A DNA stretch of 64,000 nt from Candidatus Avelusimicrobium pullarium (GCA_944323745.1 CALUTQ010000002.1:62001-126000), one strand, 5' to 3'. Shown: positions 1-7,313, counted from the first letter of the stretch. The notes: a model not told the origin generated them from the sequence alone. Made by a program: numbers and translations.

Positions 1-841
1 CGCCCATAGCAAGCACCAAACCGAGCACTTTAAAAACGGTAATTTTGTCCAGCCCCAAAAGGACCGACAAGATAAACGTCATAACGGGGTAAGACAGAAT
101 AATGGCCGTTGCCTTGCCCAAGTCCATATGCCGTATGGCAAAATACCAAAACGTGTTACCCGCGAAATAATTGATGACCGCGGTAAAAGCCAGCGTCCAC
201 CACAGGGCAGGCGCAGGCTTAAATATGATTCCCTGCGTATATGCTACGTATATTATAAGCAAAAACAGGGCCGGCAACGCAAACAAAGCGCGCGCGGCGG
301 CTATTTGGGCAGGATCCATATTGGCGGGCAGTTTTTTGGCAAAAATATGGCTTACCTGAAACATCCACAAACAGCCTACAATCATCAAGTCCCCCTTTAA
401 CTGCACGCTAAAGCCCGTCTGCCATAAAAGCAGCGTAACGCCGGCAACGACCAGTAAAGAGCCGCCTATCTGTTTAAACGTGGGGCGTTCCTTTAAAATC
501 AGCCAGGAAAGCAAGATGGAATAAACGATTTCAAACTGATTTAAAATAGCGCCGTTTGTGGGCGTGGTGTAATTGAGGGCAATCATAAACACCGTCATAG
601 GCAGTGCCGTGCCCAAAGTGCCTAAGCCCATAAACTGCCAGAATAATTTTTTGTCAAACAAAATTTTCCAACCGCCAGTTTTGCTCAGGTAAGGCCAAAA
701 CAAAAGTACGGCCCCGCCGCAGCTTAAAAACAAAAATAAAGCCGTTGTAACGTAGGGTACAGCGTATTTGGCCACCACCAAATTGGCCGCGGTAATAAAC
801 CAAGACAGCCAGATGGCTGCCACGGGGGATAATTTTTTCAT
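1..841 (-). CDS. EamA/DMT-family transporter (partial, cut by window edge)
   Basis: Inner-membrane permease of the drug/metabolite transporter superfamily, substrate unknown. The reading frame starts at ATG 841 (MKKLSPVAAIWLSWFITAAN) and stays open to base 1, so the C-terminus lies outside the window. The translation is a chain of hydrophobic helices with the family's short positively charged loops, and it resembles its upstream neighbour throughout (for example a shared GDLMIVGC-type segment against GDLMVVGC). Its start overlaps the stop of the upstream EamA gene by four bases (ATGA), so the two are translationally coupled. A heterodimeric pair or a simple tandem duplication is possible; the substrate cannot be read from the sequence. 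Confidence 0.85.
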   Translation of the reverse strand, partial: MKKLSPVAAIWLSWFITAANLVVAKYAVPYVTTALFLFLSCGGAVLLFWPYLSKTGGWKILFDKKLFWQFMGLGTLGTALPMTVFMIALNYTTPTNGAILNQFEIVYSILLSWLILKERPTFKQIGGSLLVVAGVTLLLWQTGFSVQLKGDLMIVGCLWMFQVSHIFAKKLPANMDPAQIAAARALFALPALFLLIIYVAYTQGIIFKPAPALWWTLAFTAVINYFAGNTFWYFAIRHMDLGKATAIILSYPVMTFILSVLLGLDKITVFKVLGLVLAMG

Positions 842-1719
842 TTATGCTCCTGTTGTTTTTTGACGATCAGACTAATCCAATAGGCACCCGCCAGCGTCAG
901 TGCCAAACCGGCTAACTGGTAAAAGTGCAGGGTTTCAAATCCAAGCATCAAAGATAAAATATACGCCAAAACGGGATAAGACAAATAAATGGCCGTTACT
1001 TTGCCCAAATCTAACGCGCGGATGGCCTGATACCACAAAATCATCGCCCAGCCGTATTTAAAAATGCCCGTATAAATAAGTACGCCTGCAGCTTGCAGGC
1101 CGGGTTTAAAGGTCAGCCCGCCTTGTACGCCCAGCATAAGCAAAATTATGGCCAAAGCCGGCAGGGCATACAAGTTGCGCGCGGCGGCAATTACGCGGTG
1201 GTCCAACTGTTTGGGCAGTTTTTTGGCCACGCAGGAAGCGGCCTGCAGCATCCACGTGCAGCCCACCACCATCAGGTCCCCCGTCCAACGCGGGGTGTAT
1301 TGTTCTTTGGATAAAATCAAAATAACGCCCGTCAGAATGAGCAGGCTGCCCCATATTTGCTGTTTGGTGGGAATCTCTTTTAAAAACAACGCGGCAATCA
1401 GCAGGGAATAAAAAAGTTCGGACTGTTGCAAAATGGCGGCGTTGCCCGGGGTGGTGTAATGCAAAGCCCACAATAAAATGGAAAACGGAAGCGCGGTGCC
1501 AAAGGTGCCGATGAACAAAAATTTCCAGCGGGTTTCTTTGGCAAAAATTTCCCCCCATTTTTTGTTTTTGCTCAGCCACGGGGCAAAACAGGCCACCGCT
1601 ACAATTGTGCCGGCAAAAACCAGTAAAGACGGGCTGATAACGCCCACGGCATAACGCCCCGCAATGGGTGAAAAACCGATAATGGCCCAGCACAGCCAAA
1701 CAGCTAAAAGAGGGTTCAT
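838..1719 (-). CDS. EamA/DMT-family transporter
   Basis: Inner-membrane permease of about 293 residues with roughly ten hydrophobic helices, consistent with two EamA repeats. The ATG at 1719 is chosen because a GGAG Shine-Dalgarno lies eight bases upstream and the protein then begins directly in the first helix (MNPLLAVWLCWAIIG); a start at 1788 would add a polar leader foreign to the family. It overlaps the following EamA gene by ATGA, so both are one transcript. A TATAAT-like -10 lies upstream on the minus strand near 1750, with no convincing -35. Substrates of this family range from amino acids to nucleosides and cannot be assigned here. Confidence 0.85.
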   Translation of the reverse strand: MNPLLAVWLCWAIIGFSPIAGRYAVGVISPSLLVFAGTIVAVACFAPWLSKNKKWGEIFAKETRWKFLFIGTFGTALPFSILLWALHYTTPGNAAILQQSELFYSLLIAALFLKEIPTKQQIWGSLLILTGVILILSKEQYTPRWTGDLMVVGCTWMLQAASCVAKKLPKQLDHRVIAAARNLYALPALAIILLMLGVQGGLTFKPGLQAAGVLIYTGIFKYGWAMILWYQAIRALDLGKVTAIYLSYPVLAYILSLMLGFETLHFYQLAGLALTLAGAYWISLIVKKQQEHK

Positions 1720-1974
1720 TTTTGCTCCACGGTAAACAGATAAATAAATTATATCAAATAGCGAAGTATCTGTTCGACGAAAAAACAAGTTTTTTGCAGT
1801 CGCTGTTTATCGGAGAATTGTGCGGAAAATACGGCTCTGTTGGCGTAATGTCAGGTAAATTTACGGGCGGCCTGTGTGCTTTTGGCACAAATTTAGAACG
1901 CCGCCGAATGACCTATGCTGGAAATGTGTAGGTATGCGCGGAGGATGTGCCCCACAGTATAAAAACGGAAAGTT

Positions 1975-2003
1975 TTGCTATGCGTCGGAAATTTTGCTAA
2001 AAT
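1975..2003 (+). promoter_or_regulatory. Promoter of tRNA-Leu
   Basis: TTGCTA (1975-1980) and TAAAAT (1998-2003) with a 17-base spacer, a sigma-70-type promoter whose start point falls about 30 bases before the tRNA. It is the only good promoter in the 320 bases between the EamA genes and the tRNA. Confidence 0.55.
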
Positions 2004-2038
2004 ATACAAGCAGTATTTATTCCCTTTTTGTATTTTTA

Positions 2039-2120
2039 GCGCGGGTGGCGGAATTGGTATACGCGTGCGTTTGAGGGGCGCATGCCTTATGGCTTGGGGG
2101 TTCGAGTCCCCCCCCGCGCA
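2039..2120 (+). tRNA. tRNA-Leu (anticodon GAG)
   Basis: A complete class II cloverleaf. The seven-base acceptor stem GCGCGGG pairs with CCCGCGC and the discriminator is A. The D-arm has the GGCGGAATTGGTA form usual for tRNA-Leu. The anticodon stem is TGCGT/GCGCA around the loop TTGAGGG, giving anticodon GAG, which reads CUC and CUU. A variable arm is present, and the T-arm is GGGGG-TTCGAGT-CCCCC. CCA is not encoded: the bases after the discriminator are CGA. Confidence 0.95.
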
Positions 2121-2128
2121 CGATTTAG

Positions 2129-2154
2129 ATCCGGATAATATCCGGATTTTTTTT
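2129..2154 (+). terminator. Intrinsic terminator of tRNA-Leu
   Basis: ATCCGGAT and its perfect inverted copy are separated by AAT and followed by a run of T. It sits nine bases after the tRNA 3' end. Confidence 0.85.
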
Positions 2155-2159
2155 ATATA

Positions 2160-2310
2160 CGCGGGGAGCGCACAAACTGCTTTGTGCGCGAGGGGACGAG
2201 AAAGGCGGAGCGATGTTTTTGTTTGAGCGAAGCAAAAGGCAAAAACCGCGAGCCCGGCCTGCAGGCATTTGTCGTCAGGCAAATGACCGGAAGGCGAGGA
2301 TATCCCCGCG
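2160..2310 (+). ncRNA. Candidate structured RNA, multi-branched
   Basis: About 150 bases that fold on the plus strand into a closed multi-helix structure. The outer stem is CGCGGGG (2160-2166) with CCCCGCG (2304-2310). Inside are a perfect nine-pair hairpin (2168-2176 with 2181-2189), a hairpin GTTTTTG/CAAAAAC (2215-2221 with 2240-2246) carrying an inner TTTG/CAAA, and a hairpin CATTTG/CAAATG (2266-2271 with 2280-2285) flanked by a CCGG/CCGG pair (2254-2257 with 2287-2290). The links between helices are purine-rich. A strong intrinsic terminator follows at 2324. No own promoter is obvious, so it may come from read-through of tRNA-Leu. I do not recognise the family; tmRNA, SRP and RNase P signature sequences are absent. 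Confidence 0.5.
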
Positions 2311-2323
2311 CATTTCCCTATAC

Positions 2324-2354
2324 AGCCTTTTCTAGCAATAGAAAGGGCTTTTTT
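2324..2354 (+). terminator. Intrinsic terminator after the structured element
   Basis: AGCCTTTTCT (2324-2333) pairs with AGAAAGGGCT (2340-2349) with one G-U wobble, followed by six T. It marks the 3' end of a plus-strand transcript covering the structured element. Confidence 0.7.
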
Positions 2355-2389
2355 ATTCCCATTTTCCCTATACAGAAGGGGAATAAAAA
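2350..2389. other. AT-rich hairpin
   Basis: TTTTTATTCCC (2350-2360) is the exact inverse of GGGAATAAAAA (2379-2389). The motif TTTCCCTATACAG in its loop region also occurs just before the preceding terminator. The region from here to 2521 holds no credible gene and has the repeated motif ACGCTACC near 2435-2455. Confidence 0.4.
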
Positions 2390-2521
2390 GGAAATAATGC
2401 GAAACGCGTGGAATGCATTTTTTGCTAAAAAAACGCTACCAAAAACGCTACCGATTTTTTACAGATATATCCATATTTTTACACAAAAATATTTGCTTCT
2501 CTTTTTTATTTTCTATACCTC

Positions 2522-2616
2522 TCAGCCAACGCGTCCTGTTCTTTGGTGTAGCAAGAACGCACCCCGGCGTTTGGGATTAGCGGCTTGCCTAAAATAAAAT
2601 CTGTTTTCTTTTTCAT
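2522..2616 (-). pseudogene. Truncated duplicate of the phage head-morphogenesis gene start
   Basis: Beginning at ATG 2616 this encodes about 31 residues nearly identical to the N-terminus of the intact head-morphogenesis protein whose ATG is at 5060; both begin MKKKTDFILGKPLIPNAGV. Differences include Trp to Cys in the SWYTKEL segment. The match runs from about 2526 to 2643 against about 4969 to 5087, so it also includes sequence upstream of the start codon. Beyond it the similarity ends and no further head-protein sequence follows. It is the remnant of a partial duplication inside the phage segment. Confidence 0.8.
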
Positions 2617-2662
2617 AAGCCCTTGAAAAATCTTTATTTTTGAGATGTAGTATATAATAGCA

Positions 2663-2747
2663 AGTACGAACTGCAGAAAGTCTCTGCCGACTGCCGCAGG
2701 TTTCCTGCGATGAGGATTTCAGCGCCCCCCCCGTACTGGTTTTTGTT
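2663..2747 (+). ncRNA. Candidate small structured RNA (phage-remnant copy)
   Basis: An outer stem AGTACG (2663-2668) with CGTACT (2732-2737) encloses two hairpins: GCAGA/TCTGC (2673-2677 with 2683-2687) and CGCAGG/CCTGCG with a TTT loop (2695-2700 with 2704-2709). A short T-rich stretch follows. A TATAAT lies just upstream (2653-2658), and TTGAAA at 2623 corresponds to the -35 of the similar element at 5102, but the spacing here is 24 bases, so the promoter may be damaged. The layout (outer stem plus two hairpins) matches the 5102 element although the sequence differs. The remaining bases to 2973 show no gene. Confidence 0.4.
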
Positions 2748-2973
2748 GGCATTCTTTTCTACTTGTTTTTTATCTTTGTTATCAATCCCAAAATAGTGCA
2801 CCACATTAACATAGCCTTTAGGGCTTTCCTGCAAATCTAATAAAACAAAGGATACTTATTCTCGGATAACTGTTTAATAAAATGCATATAGCTGTTTTTT
2901 CGCCTGATATCTTTATAACAGTGGCATACAAAGCGGAAGCTAGCATAGGGTTGACCATCTAGTTTGGAATCTT

Positions 2974-4233
2974 TCACTGTGTTGCGGCGTCTTTACCGCC
3001 AACCCCGTTGGTTTTACTGCTTAAATCTTCTTCAAGAAAAAGGTTTAGTTCATCCGTTGCACTATTCAATATTTCTGTAAGCTTTTTCATAAAATACCCC
3101 TTGTATATTTCTTTTTTATTCGCTATACTATTAATATCTTCAGTAGCGGCTCCTAATTGGTGTAGGACCCCCGCTACTGAAGTTCTGTTTTTGGGGATTT
3201 TTAAATCATAAAACTTGTTTCCGTTGTCATCTTCCCAAACAATAACCTTAACTTTCTGTTCTTTCCCGGCTCCTATTTGTACCGTATTTTCTAGGCAATG
3301 AAAGCGAATTGCCCCGTCTTTTCTAACTTTATGCAGAGGCTCCGCTCCTAAATAATGGCCCGTTTCAATAATAGGCCGCAACGCAACTACCATTTTCAAT
3401 TTATCGGGATTAGCTGAAAACGCTTCGTATTCGTCTCTTCCTTGTCGGCTGAATAATATCTCTCCAAGTTCCGGGTGTTTTACCTTACTGCCCTGTAAGT
3501 TGTTTTTGTAAAAATCTATAGCTTTTTGACGTAATTCTTTAATATCTTTGTACGAACCGAGTTCATCCCCTGTCAGTTGTACAAGCTTAGTTTTGTTTTT
3601 TTCTTTTACTTCTTTTTTCTCTTGGCTTGTGCCGCTCCCATTAGAAGAAAATTGCCCTGTTTTAGGGTCGTGATTGGGGTTTTCGTCTGCCATAACAGCT
3701 TTCTGCGTATCTAAATCCATAGCGTCAAATGCCATAGAGTCCATAACGCGTACATCGTGCCCCATACGCCCGTTATTTACTAGGGCAATATGGTTGCCTT
3801 TTAAATCCCTTTGCACCGCGTCATAATGCACGCCGTGGTATTCCCCGGGGGTCAAATCGTAAGAGCAAAAATACCCCAAAGAAAGTTCTTTCTTACCGTT
3901 TTGAATAAGATTTTTAAGGCTTTCGGAAAAGATTTTTACGTCCGCGTACAGTACGCCGTCTTTTTCCTTTATTTCTTCACCCAAAACGCCGTGCACGCCC
4001 TTTTCTTCCGCGGGGGTAAAGTCTTTGCCCAGCATAGTGTGGTTATCCACCAAAGGCACCAGTTTAAAAGTATCTGCTGCTTTGCGTATTTCCTCAGCCG
4101 GTCTGTACACCTGATAAATCTTGTCCGGCTCCAGCTCAGGGCTGATTTGCTTACCCAAATACGGGAATACACCCGCTTTGGTAATCGGGTTGTCTTTGAT
4201 AAGCCAAAATTGGTTGTAATCTACTTTTTTCAT
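2974..4233 (-). CDS. Phage DUF2213-type protein with C-terminal nuclease-like polyvalent domain
   Basis: A 419-residue phage structural or processing protein. Residues 1 to about 170 match the DUF2213 family found next to phage head genes and thought to act like a prohead protease; segments such as VPLVDNHTMLGKDFTP and KELSLGYFCSYDLTPG are typical. A linker with the phage motif DPKTGQFSSNGSG (about 190-205) leads to a C-terminal domain (about 220-350). It has a helical start, a LGEILFSRQGRDEYEAFSAN segment and terminal strands ending NKFYDLKI. It resembles the Barnase-EndoU-ColicinE5/D-RelE-like nuclease or associated polyvalent domains described in phage head proteins; this is recognition of style, not a search result. 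It starts two bases after the stop of the head-morphogenesis gene. Confidence 0.7.
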   Translation of the reverse strand: MKKVDYNQFWLIKDNPITKAGVFPYLGKQISPELEPDKIYQVYRPAEEIRKAADTFKLVPLVDNHTMLGKDFTPAEEKGVHGVLGEEIKEKDGVLYADVKIFSESLKNLIQNGKKELSLGYFCSYDLTPGEYHGVHYDAVQRDLKGNHIALVNNGRMGHDVRVMDSMAFDAMDLDTQKAVMADENPNHDPKTGQFSSNGSGTSQEKKEVKEKNKTKLVQLTGDELGSYKDIKELRQKAIDFYKNNLQGSKVKHPELGEILFSRQGRDEYEAFSANPDKLKMVVALRPIIETGHYLGAEPLHKVRKDGAIRFHCLENTVQIGAGKEQKVKVIVWEDDNGNKFYDLKIPKNRTSVAGVLHQLGAATEDINSIANKKEIYKGYFMKKLTEILNSATDELNLFLEEDLSSKTNGVGGKDAATQ

Positions 4234-4235
4234 AA

Positions 4236-5060
4236 TCAGTCAAATTTAAGCACCGGCCGCATACGACAAGAGCAAAAAGGCAATTCTCCGGGTAATATTT
4301 CCCGCTTTATTCCTTTGGTAGGGTCGTATGCTTTTTCGCCCATTTTATGCACCCCGTGATTTAATCCCCCTTTCTCTACATCCAAAATGTGATAATGGCG
4401 CACTGTTTTAGTGCCGCCCCCGTGTTCCCATTGCCAGTATTTAAAGCCGGCTTCTTCTAACCTAGAACGGGAAATAGCCTCATAGGCTTTATGGCTTTGG
4501 TCTTTTGCAATATTACGGGCACGGCGTTTGCTTTCCGCCCCGTACTTTAAAAGTTCCTTCTGCAAAAACGAAATACCGTTCCCGTCAATAATGGACCGAT
4601 ATACCGCACCTTCAAGACGCGTAAAATACTGGCTATGAATAGAGCGGATAAGGTTAACGTTTTGATTAATCGCGGCTTTTAAATCCTGCCTCAGTTTCTT
4701 GGGCATAACGGTCGTTTTAATCGTCTTTAAACCTGCACCGGCTCCGAAGCCTTCCACGCTGGCCCGAACGGCGGAAGATACATTCCTGTTCTGCTTACTG
4801 ACCATAGAGGTGGCCAGCTCTTTGGCTTTGCGCTTGAATAATTCCGCGTAATACTTGTTAAGCTCGTTTAACGCCATACGCTCTTGCGCTTCCACATTAC
4901 CGCCCGATTTGGCCGCTTTTTCAAAGATTTCAAGTACTCTCTTTCTCGTCCGCTCGTCCATTTTTTTAACCAGTGCGTCCAGTTCTTTGGTGTACCAAGA
5001 ACGCACCCCGGCGTTTGGTATTAGCGGCTTGCCTAAAATAAAATCTGTTTTCTTTTTCAT
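4236..5060 (-). CDS. Phage head-morphogenesis protein (Mu gpF / SPP1 gp7-like)
   Basis: A minor head protein of about 274 residues that acts in phage capsid assembly. The N-terminal half is helical and highly charged. The C-terminal half has the family's signature order: RARNIAKDQSHKAYEAISRSR, then a KYWQWEHGGGTKTVRHYH segment, then GELPFCSCRMRPVL with the paired cysteines. The ATG at 5060 is preferred over a GTG two codons upstream because the duplicated copy at 2616 begins at the same residue. It lies between the truncated portal gene and the DUF2213 gene, the usual phage order portal, gpF, protease, all on the minus strand. The gene looks intact, although the phage as a whole is not. Confidence 0.85.
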   Translation of the reverse strand: MKKKTDFILGKPLIPNAGVRSWYTKELDALVKKMDERTRKRVLEIFEKAAKSGGNVEAQERMALNELNKYYAELFKRKAKELATSMVSKQNRNVSSAVRASVEGFGAGAGLKTIKTTVMPKKLRQDLKAAINQNVNLIRSIHSQYFTRLEGAVYRSIIDGNGISFLQKELLKYGAESKRRARNIAKDQSHKAYEAISRSRLEEAGFKYWQWEHGGGTKTVRHYHILDVEKGGLNHGVHKMGEKAYDPTKGIKREILPGELPFCSCRMRPVLKFD

Positions 5061-5066
5061 AACCAC

Positions 5067-5095
5067 TTGAAAAATCTCTGTTTTTGCGCTATACT
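5067..5095 (+). promoter_or_regulatory. Sigma-70 promoter for candidate small RNA 1
   Basis: TTGAAA (5067-5072), a 17-base spacer and TATACT (5090-5095), directed away from the head genes. The predicted start is about 5102, the first base of a long stem. Confidence 0.6.
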
Positions 5096-5101
5096 ATTTA
5101 T

Positions 5102-5199
5102 GAACCTATAAGCAGCTGGAGGAAGGGTATAGTGTCCAGCTTTTACGGAATACACCGCATCGTACTATTCCGGCTTATTAGGTTCTTTTTTTGTTTTTT
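5102..5199 (+). ncRNA. Candidate small RNA 1, three-way junction with terminator
   Basis: The outer stem GAACCTATAAGC (5102-5113) pairs with GCTTATTAGGTTC (5173-5185) with one bulged base. Inside are two perfect hairpins: AGCTGGA/TCCAGCT (5114-5120 with 5135-5141) and GGAATA/TATTCC (5147-5152 with 5166-5171). A long T-run follows immediately, so the outer stem can itself terminate transcription. With the promoter at 5067 this forms a complete small transcription unit, antisense to the direction of the phage genes and located between portal and head gene. No open reading frame explains the conservation of pairing. I do not know the family. Confidence 0.55.
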
Positions 5200-5215
5200 A
5201 TTGCCATTTTGGGCC

Positions 5216-5244
5216 TTGTTTTTTAAACATTTATGGGCTATAAT
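5216..5244 (+). promoter_or_regulatory. Sigma-70 promoter for candidate small RNA 2
   Basis: TTGTTT (5216-5221), a 17-base spacer and TATAAT (5239-5244). The bases after the -10 (ATTTAT then A/T and G) resemble those after the promoter at 5067. Confidence 0.55.
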
Positions 5245-5251
5245 ATTTATA

Positions 5252-5309
5252 GAAGGCCCCTAGCAAGACGCATAAGCGACACTGCTAAGTTTCGGGGTCT
5301 TCTTTTTTT
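5252..5309 (+). ncRNA. Candidate small RNA 2, imperfect hairpin with terminator
   Basis: GAAGGCCCC (5252-5260) pairs with GGGGTCTTC (5294-5302) through one G-U wobble, and TAGCA (5261-5265) with TGCTA (5283-5287). A T-run follows. The transcript would be about 58 bases and would overlap, in antisense, the last codons of the truncated portal gene (stop at 5285). Its promoter and terminator repeat the design of the unit at 5102, but the sequences are not copies of one another. Confidence 0.5.
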
Positions 5310-6300
5310 GTCTTCAAAGCATATAAACCCAAATCCCGGCCTTTGTTAATTTCCAACAGTTCAGGGGCCAATACCTTGCGACCATCTTCAAATTCCCGGA
5401 CTGTAAATTTGGTATTAAAAGCATAGTTTTTCCCTTCTATTATCAAGGGAAAAGGAATATTGTAACGTATAACGCTTTTGACATTTTTTCGCTGGTGTAC
5501 ATCCGGCTCTGGCGTTTCTGCCACAGCCGCGGAAAACAGTTCCGACAAATGCCGAATAGCCCATACGGCCCCTATTTTTTCTTCTCGGGTTTTGTTATTA
5601 TTTAAAATTTCTTTTTTAACCTCTCCGGCCAATCTCTCCGGCACGTCTACTACCGTTTCTCCGTTTTGAAGATAGGGCCTTCCGTTAGAAGATTTGGGTA
5701 ATTGAGCTATGGCGGTTCGGACGGCCTTAATCCAGTCGGATTTATACAGTTCTTCCGCTTCTTGTGCATTTAAATTTTGTGCATCTTTTTTAGGGACAGC
5801 GGCATTTTTCCCGCCGCTCCCCGTGCCAAATTGTCCGTTGTCTTTGCGGGGGTGCTTGCTTTCTTCCCATTTGTCAAGGGTCGGCTCATCTTCCGGCAGA
5901 TCCAAGTCATCGGGGATTTCATCGGCCGGAAGTTCTTCATCTATATCGGCAAATCTGCCGCCGCGTTCGGCACGCAAGGCTTTGCGCACCTCTTCCGCGC
6001 TTAAAATACCCGCAGCTACATATTGCGCCGCCGTTTGCGCCTGCATACTTTCCACCTCGGCTTTTTCCTTTTCGGTGGGCATATCAATAGGGTTAAATTC
6101 GGTAAGTATTTGCTCTACGCCTTTTAAATCTTCGTACAAGTCAGACCGTAAGGTAACCGCATTTACGCGTTCAATAAGCGGGCGTGCGGCCTTTTCCTGC
6201 AAGGACTGCAATTCCTGCGTGTAGTCCTTAATCATATACAGGCCGTAAGCCCTTTGCTCTTGTAAGTTGGGAACAAGATAGTCTGTCGGGGACGTTTTTT
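5285..6300 (-). pseudogene. 5'-truncated phage portal protein with C-terminal polyvalent domain
   Basis: The first ATG (6235) gives 316 residues, but the frame stays open and protein-like upstream to a TAA at about 6301-6303, and the upstream residues (ending LQEQRAYGLY) run smoothly into the ORF. This shows the 5' end of a larger gene was lost. Residues up to about 95 resemble the C-terminal part of DUF1073/DUF935-type portal proteins (YTQELQSLQEKAARPLIERV, then AAQYVAAGILSAEEVRKALR). An acidic linker, the phage motif HPRKDNGQFGTGSGG and a C-terminal domain follow, with strands like VIRYNIPFPLIIEGKNYAF reminiscent of polyvalent-protein domains. The rest of the portal, terminase and tail genes are absent, so the phage is defective. 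Confidence 0.7.
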
Positions 6301-6320
6301 ATAAAATTGGGCAATAAAAA

Positions 6321-6342
6321 ACCCGCGCTGTCAAGCGCGGGT
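6321..6342 (-). terminator. Intrinsic terminator of secG
   Basis: ACCCGCGCT and its exact inverse around a four-base loop, flanked by A-runs and T-runs so that it works on both strands. It also marks the junction between chromosome and phage remnant. Confidence 0.85.
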
Positions 6343-6359
6343 TTTTGTGCTTTTAAATT

Positions 6360-6656
6360 TTATTTACCCGGTTCAGCCAGAGCCGTCGGCGCGGGCAAAT
6401 TGACTTTATCCAACACGGAAGAAGAAGCCTTGCTGTTATAGGATACCGTGAGCAAAATAGAAGTAATAAACAGCACCACAGCCAAAGCGGCGGTCAATTT
6501 GTTTACGGCGTTGAAAGCAGTGGGGCTGGCAAAAATATTATCCGCGCCGGAAGCACCAAAAATACCGGCGGCAGAGCCTTTGCCGCTTTGCAGCAAAATG
6601 AGCAAAATCAACAAAATGCACGCGAAATAGTGAATAATAAGAAGAAGCGTTTGCAT
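6360..6656 (-). CDS. secG: Preprotein translocase subunit SecG
   Basis: Small inner-membrane subunit of the SecYEG protein-export channel. The 98 residues show the SecG layout: a first helix (LLLIIHYFACILLILLILLQ), the conserved cytosolic loop QSGKGSAAGIFGAS, and a second helix (LAVVLFITSILLTV). The length is usual for the family. It stands alone, with its own terminator just downstream and a divergent pilin gene upstream. Confidence 0.93.
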   Translation of the reverse strand: MQTLLLIIHYFACILLILLILLQSGKGSAAGIFGASGADNIFASPTAFNAVNKLTAALAVVLFITSILLTVSYNSKASSSVLDKVNLPAPTALAEPGK

Positions 6657-6782
6657 AAATTAAATATCTCCTGTAAAAGTAACATATTTATTATACCAAT
6701 TTTCCTGTTTTTATGTTCATTTATTAGTTATAGAAAATAGGGTTTGTTGACCGAGAAAATACCAATTTGATAAATTTAACAT

Positions 6783-7313
6783 ATGAATATGAATCTTCTT
6801 AATGTAAAAAATACTAAAAAATGTTTTCTAAAGGGCTTTACCCTTATAGAGCTTTTGGTTGTCGTGCTGATTATTGGCATATTGGCGGCCATTGCTTTGC
6901 CGCAGTATCAAAAAACCGTGGAACGTGCCCGTGCTTCAGAGGCGTTAACTAATTTGCGTGCTTTGGTTTCGGCAGAGAAAGTATATCAGATGACTAATGG
7001 TACGGCTACAACGGATTTGAGTTTATTGGATATTCAGTTAAGCGGAGAAATAGACGCCGATGGAAAAATGGTACTGCCGCATTTTACATATTTTATAGGT
7101 AATATAAACAATGCCACCAAAGAAGGGTTTGAAGCGGTGGCGAACCGTAATAATAGTGGTGAGGAACTAACTGATTATTATATTTACTATACCTATACCG
7201 GGAACTATGCCTGTGTGTCCAAAAAAGAGGCAGCAAAACCTATTTGTGCCGGAATTTGTGGTAGAATGCCTGCAGTGGCAGAAAATGGATATTTTTATTG
7301 CAGGATACAATAA
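6783..7313 (+). CDS. Type IV pilin-like / pseudopilin protein
   Basis: A 176-residue protein with a class III signal peptide: a basic leader ending KG, cleavage before FTLIELLVVVLIIGILAAIA, Glu at position +5, then LPQYQKTVERARASEAL, the typical N-terminal helix of PilA/GspG proteins. The C-terminal head carries a pair of nearby cysteines (CAGICGRM) likely to be oxidised. It would be processed by PilD and assembled into a pilus or secretion pseudopilus. It stands alone, away from assembly genes; many such solitary pilin genes are characteristic of Elusimicrobium-type genomes. The start is uncertain: ATG 6783 has no clear Shine-Dalgarno. Confidence 0.88.
   Translation: MNMNLLNVKNTKKCFLKGFTLIELLVVVLIIGILAAIALPQYQKTVERARASEALTNLRALVSAEKVYQMTNGTATTDLSLLDIQLSGEIDADGKMVLPHFTYFIGNINNATKEGFEAVANRNNSGEELTDYYIYYTYTGNYACVSKKEAAKPICAGICGRMPAVAENGYFYCRIQ

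Noticed and set aside
128-400. Open frames on the plus strand over the EamA genes
   Set aside because: Antisense to a convincing transporter reading frame, without ribosome binding sites or protein-like composition.
2039-2120. tRNA-Leu as attachment site of the phage remnant
   Set aside because: I looked for a copy of the tRNA 3' end near 6236-6360 and found none, so the phage entry site is not shown.
1893-2282. 129-codon minus-strand open frame across tRNA-Leu
   Set aside because: Runs through the tRNA, its terminator and the structured element; no ribosome binding site.
5102-5199. Integron attC site or retron RNA
   Set aside because: The attC core sequences and a reverse transcriptase or integron integrase are absent, and the structure is too short for a retron.
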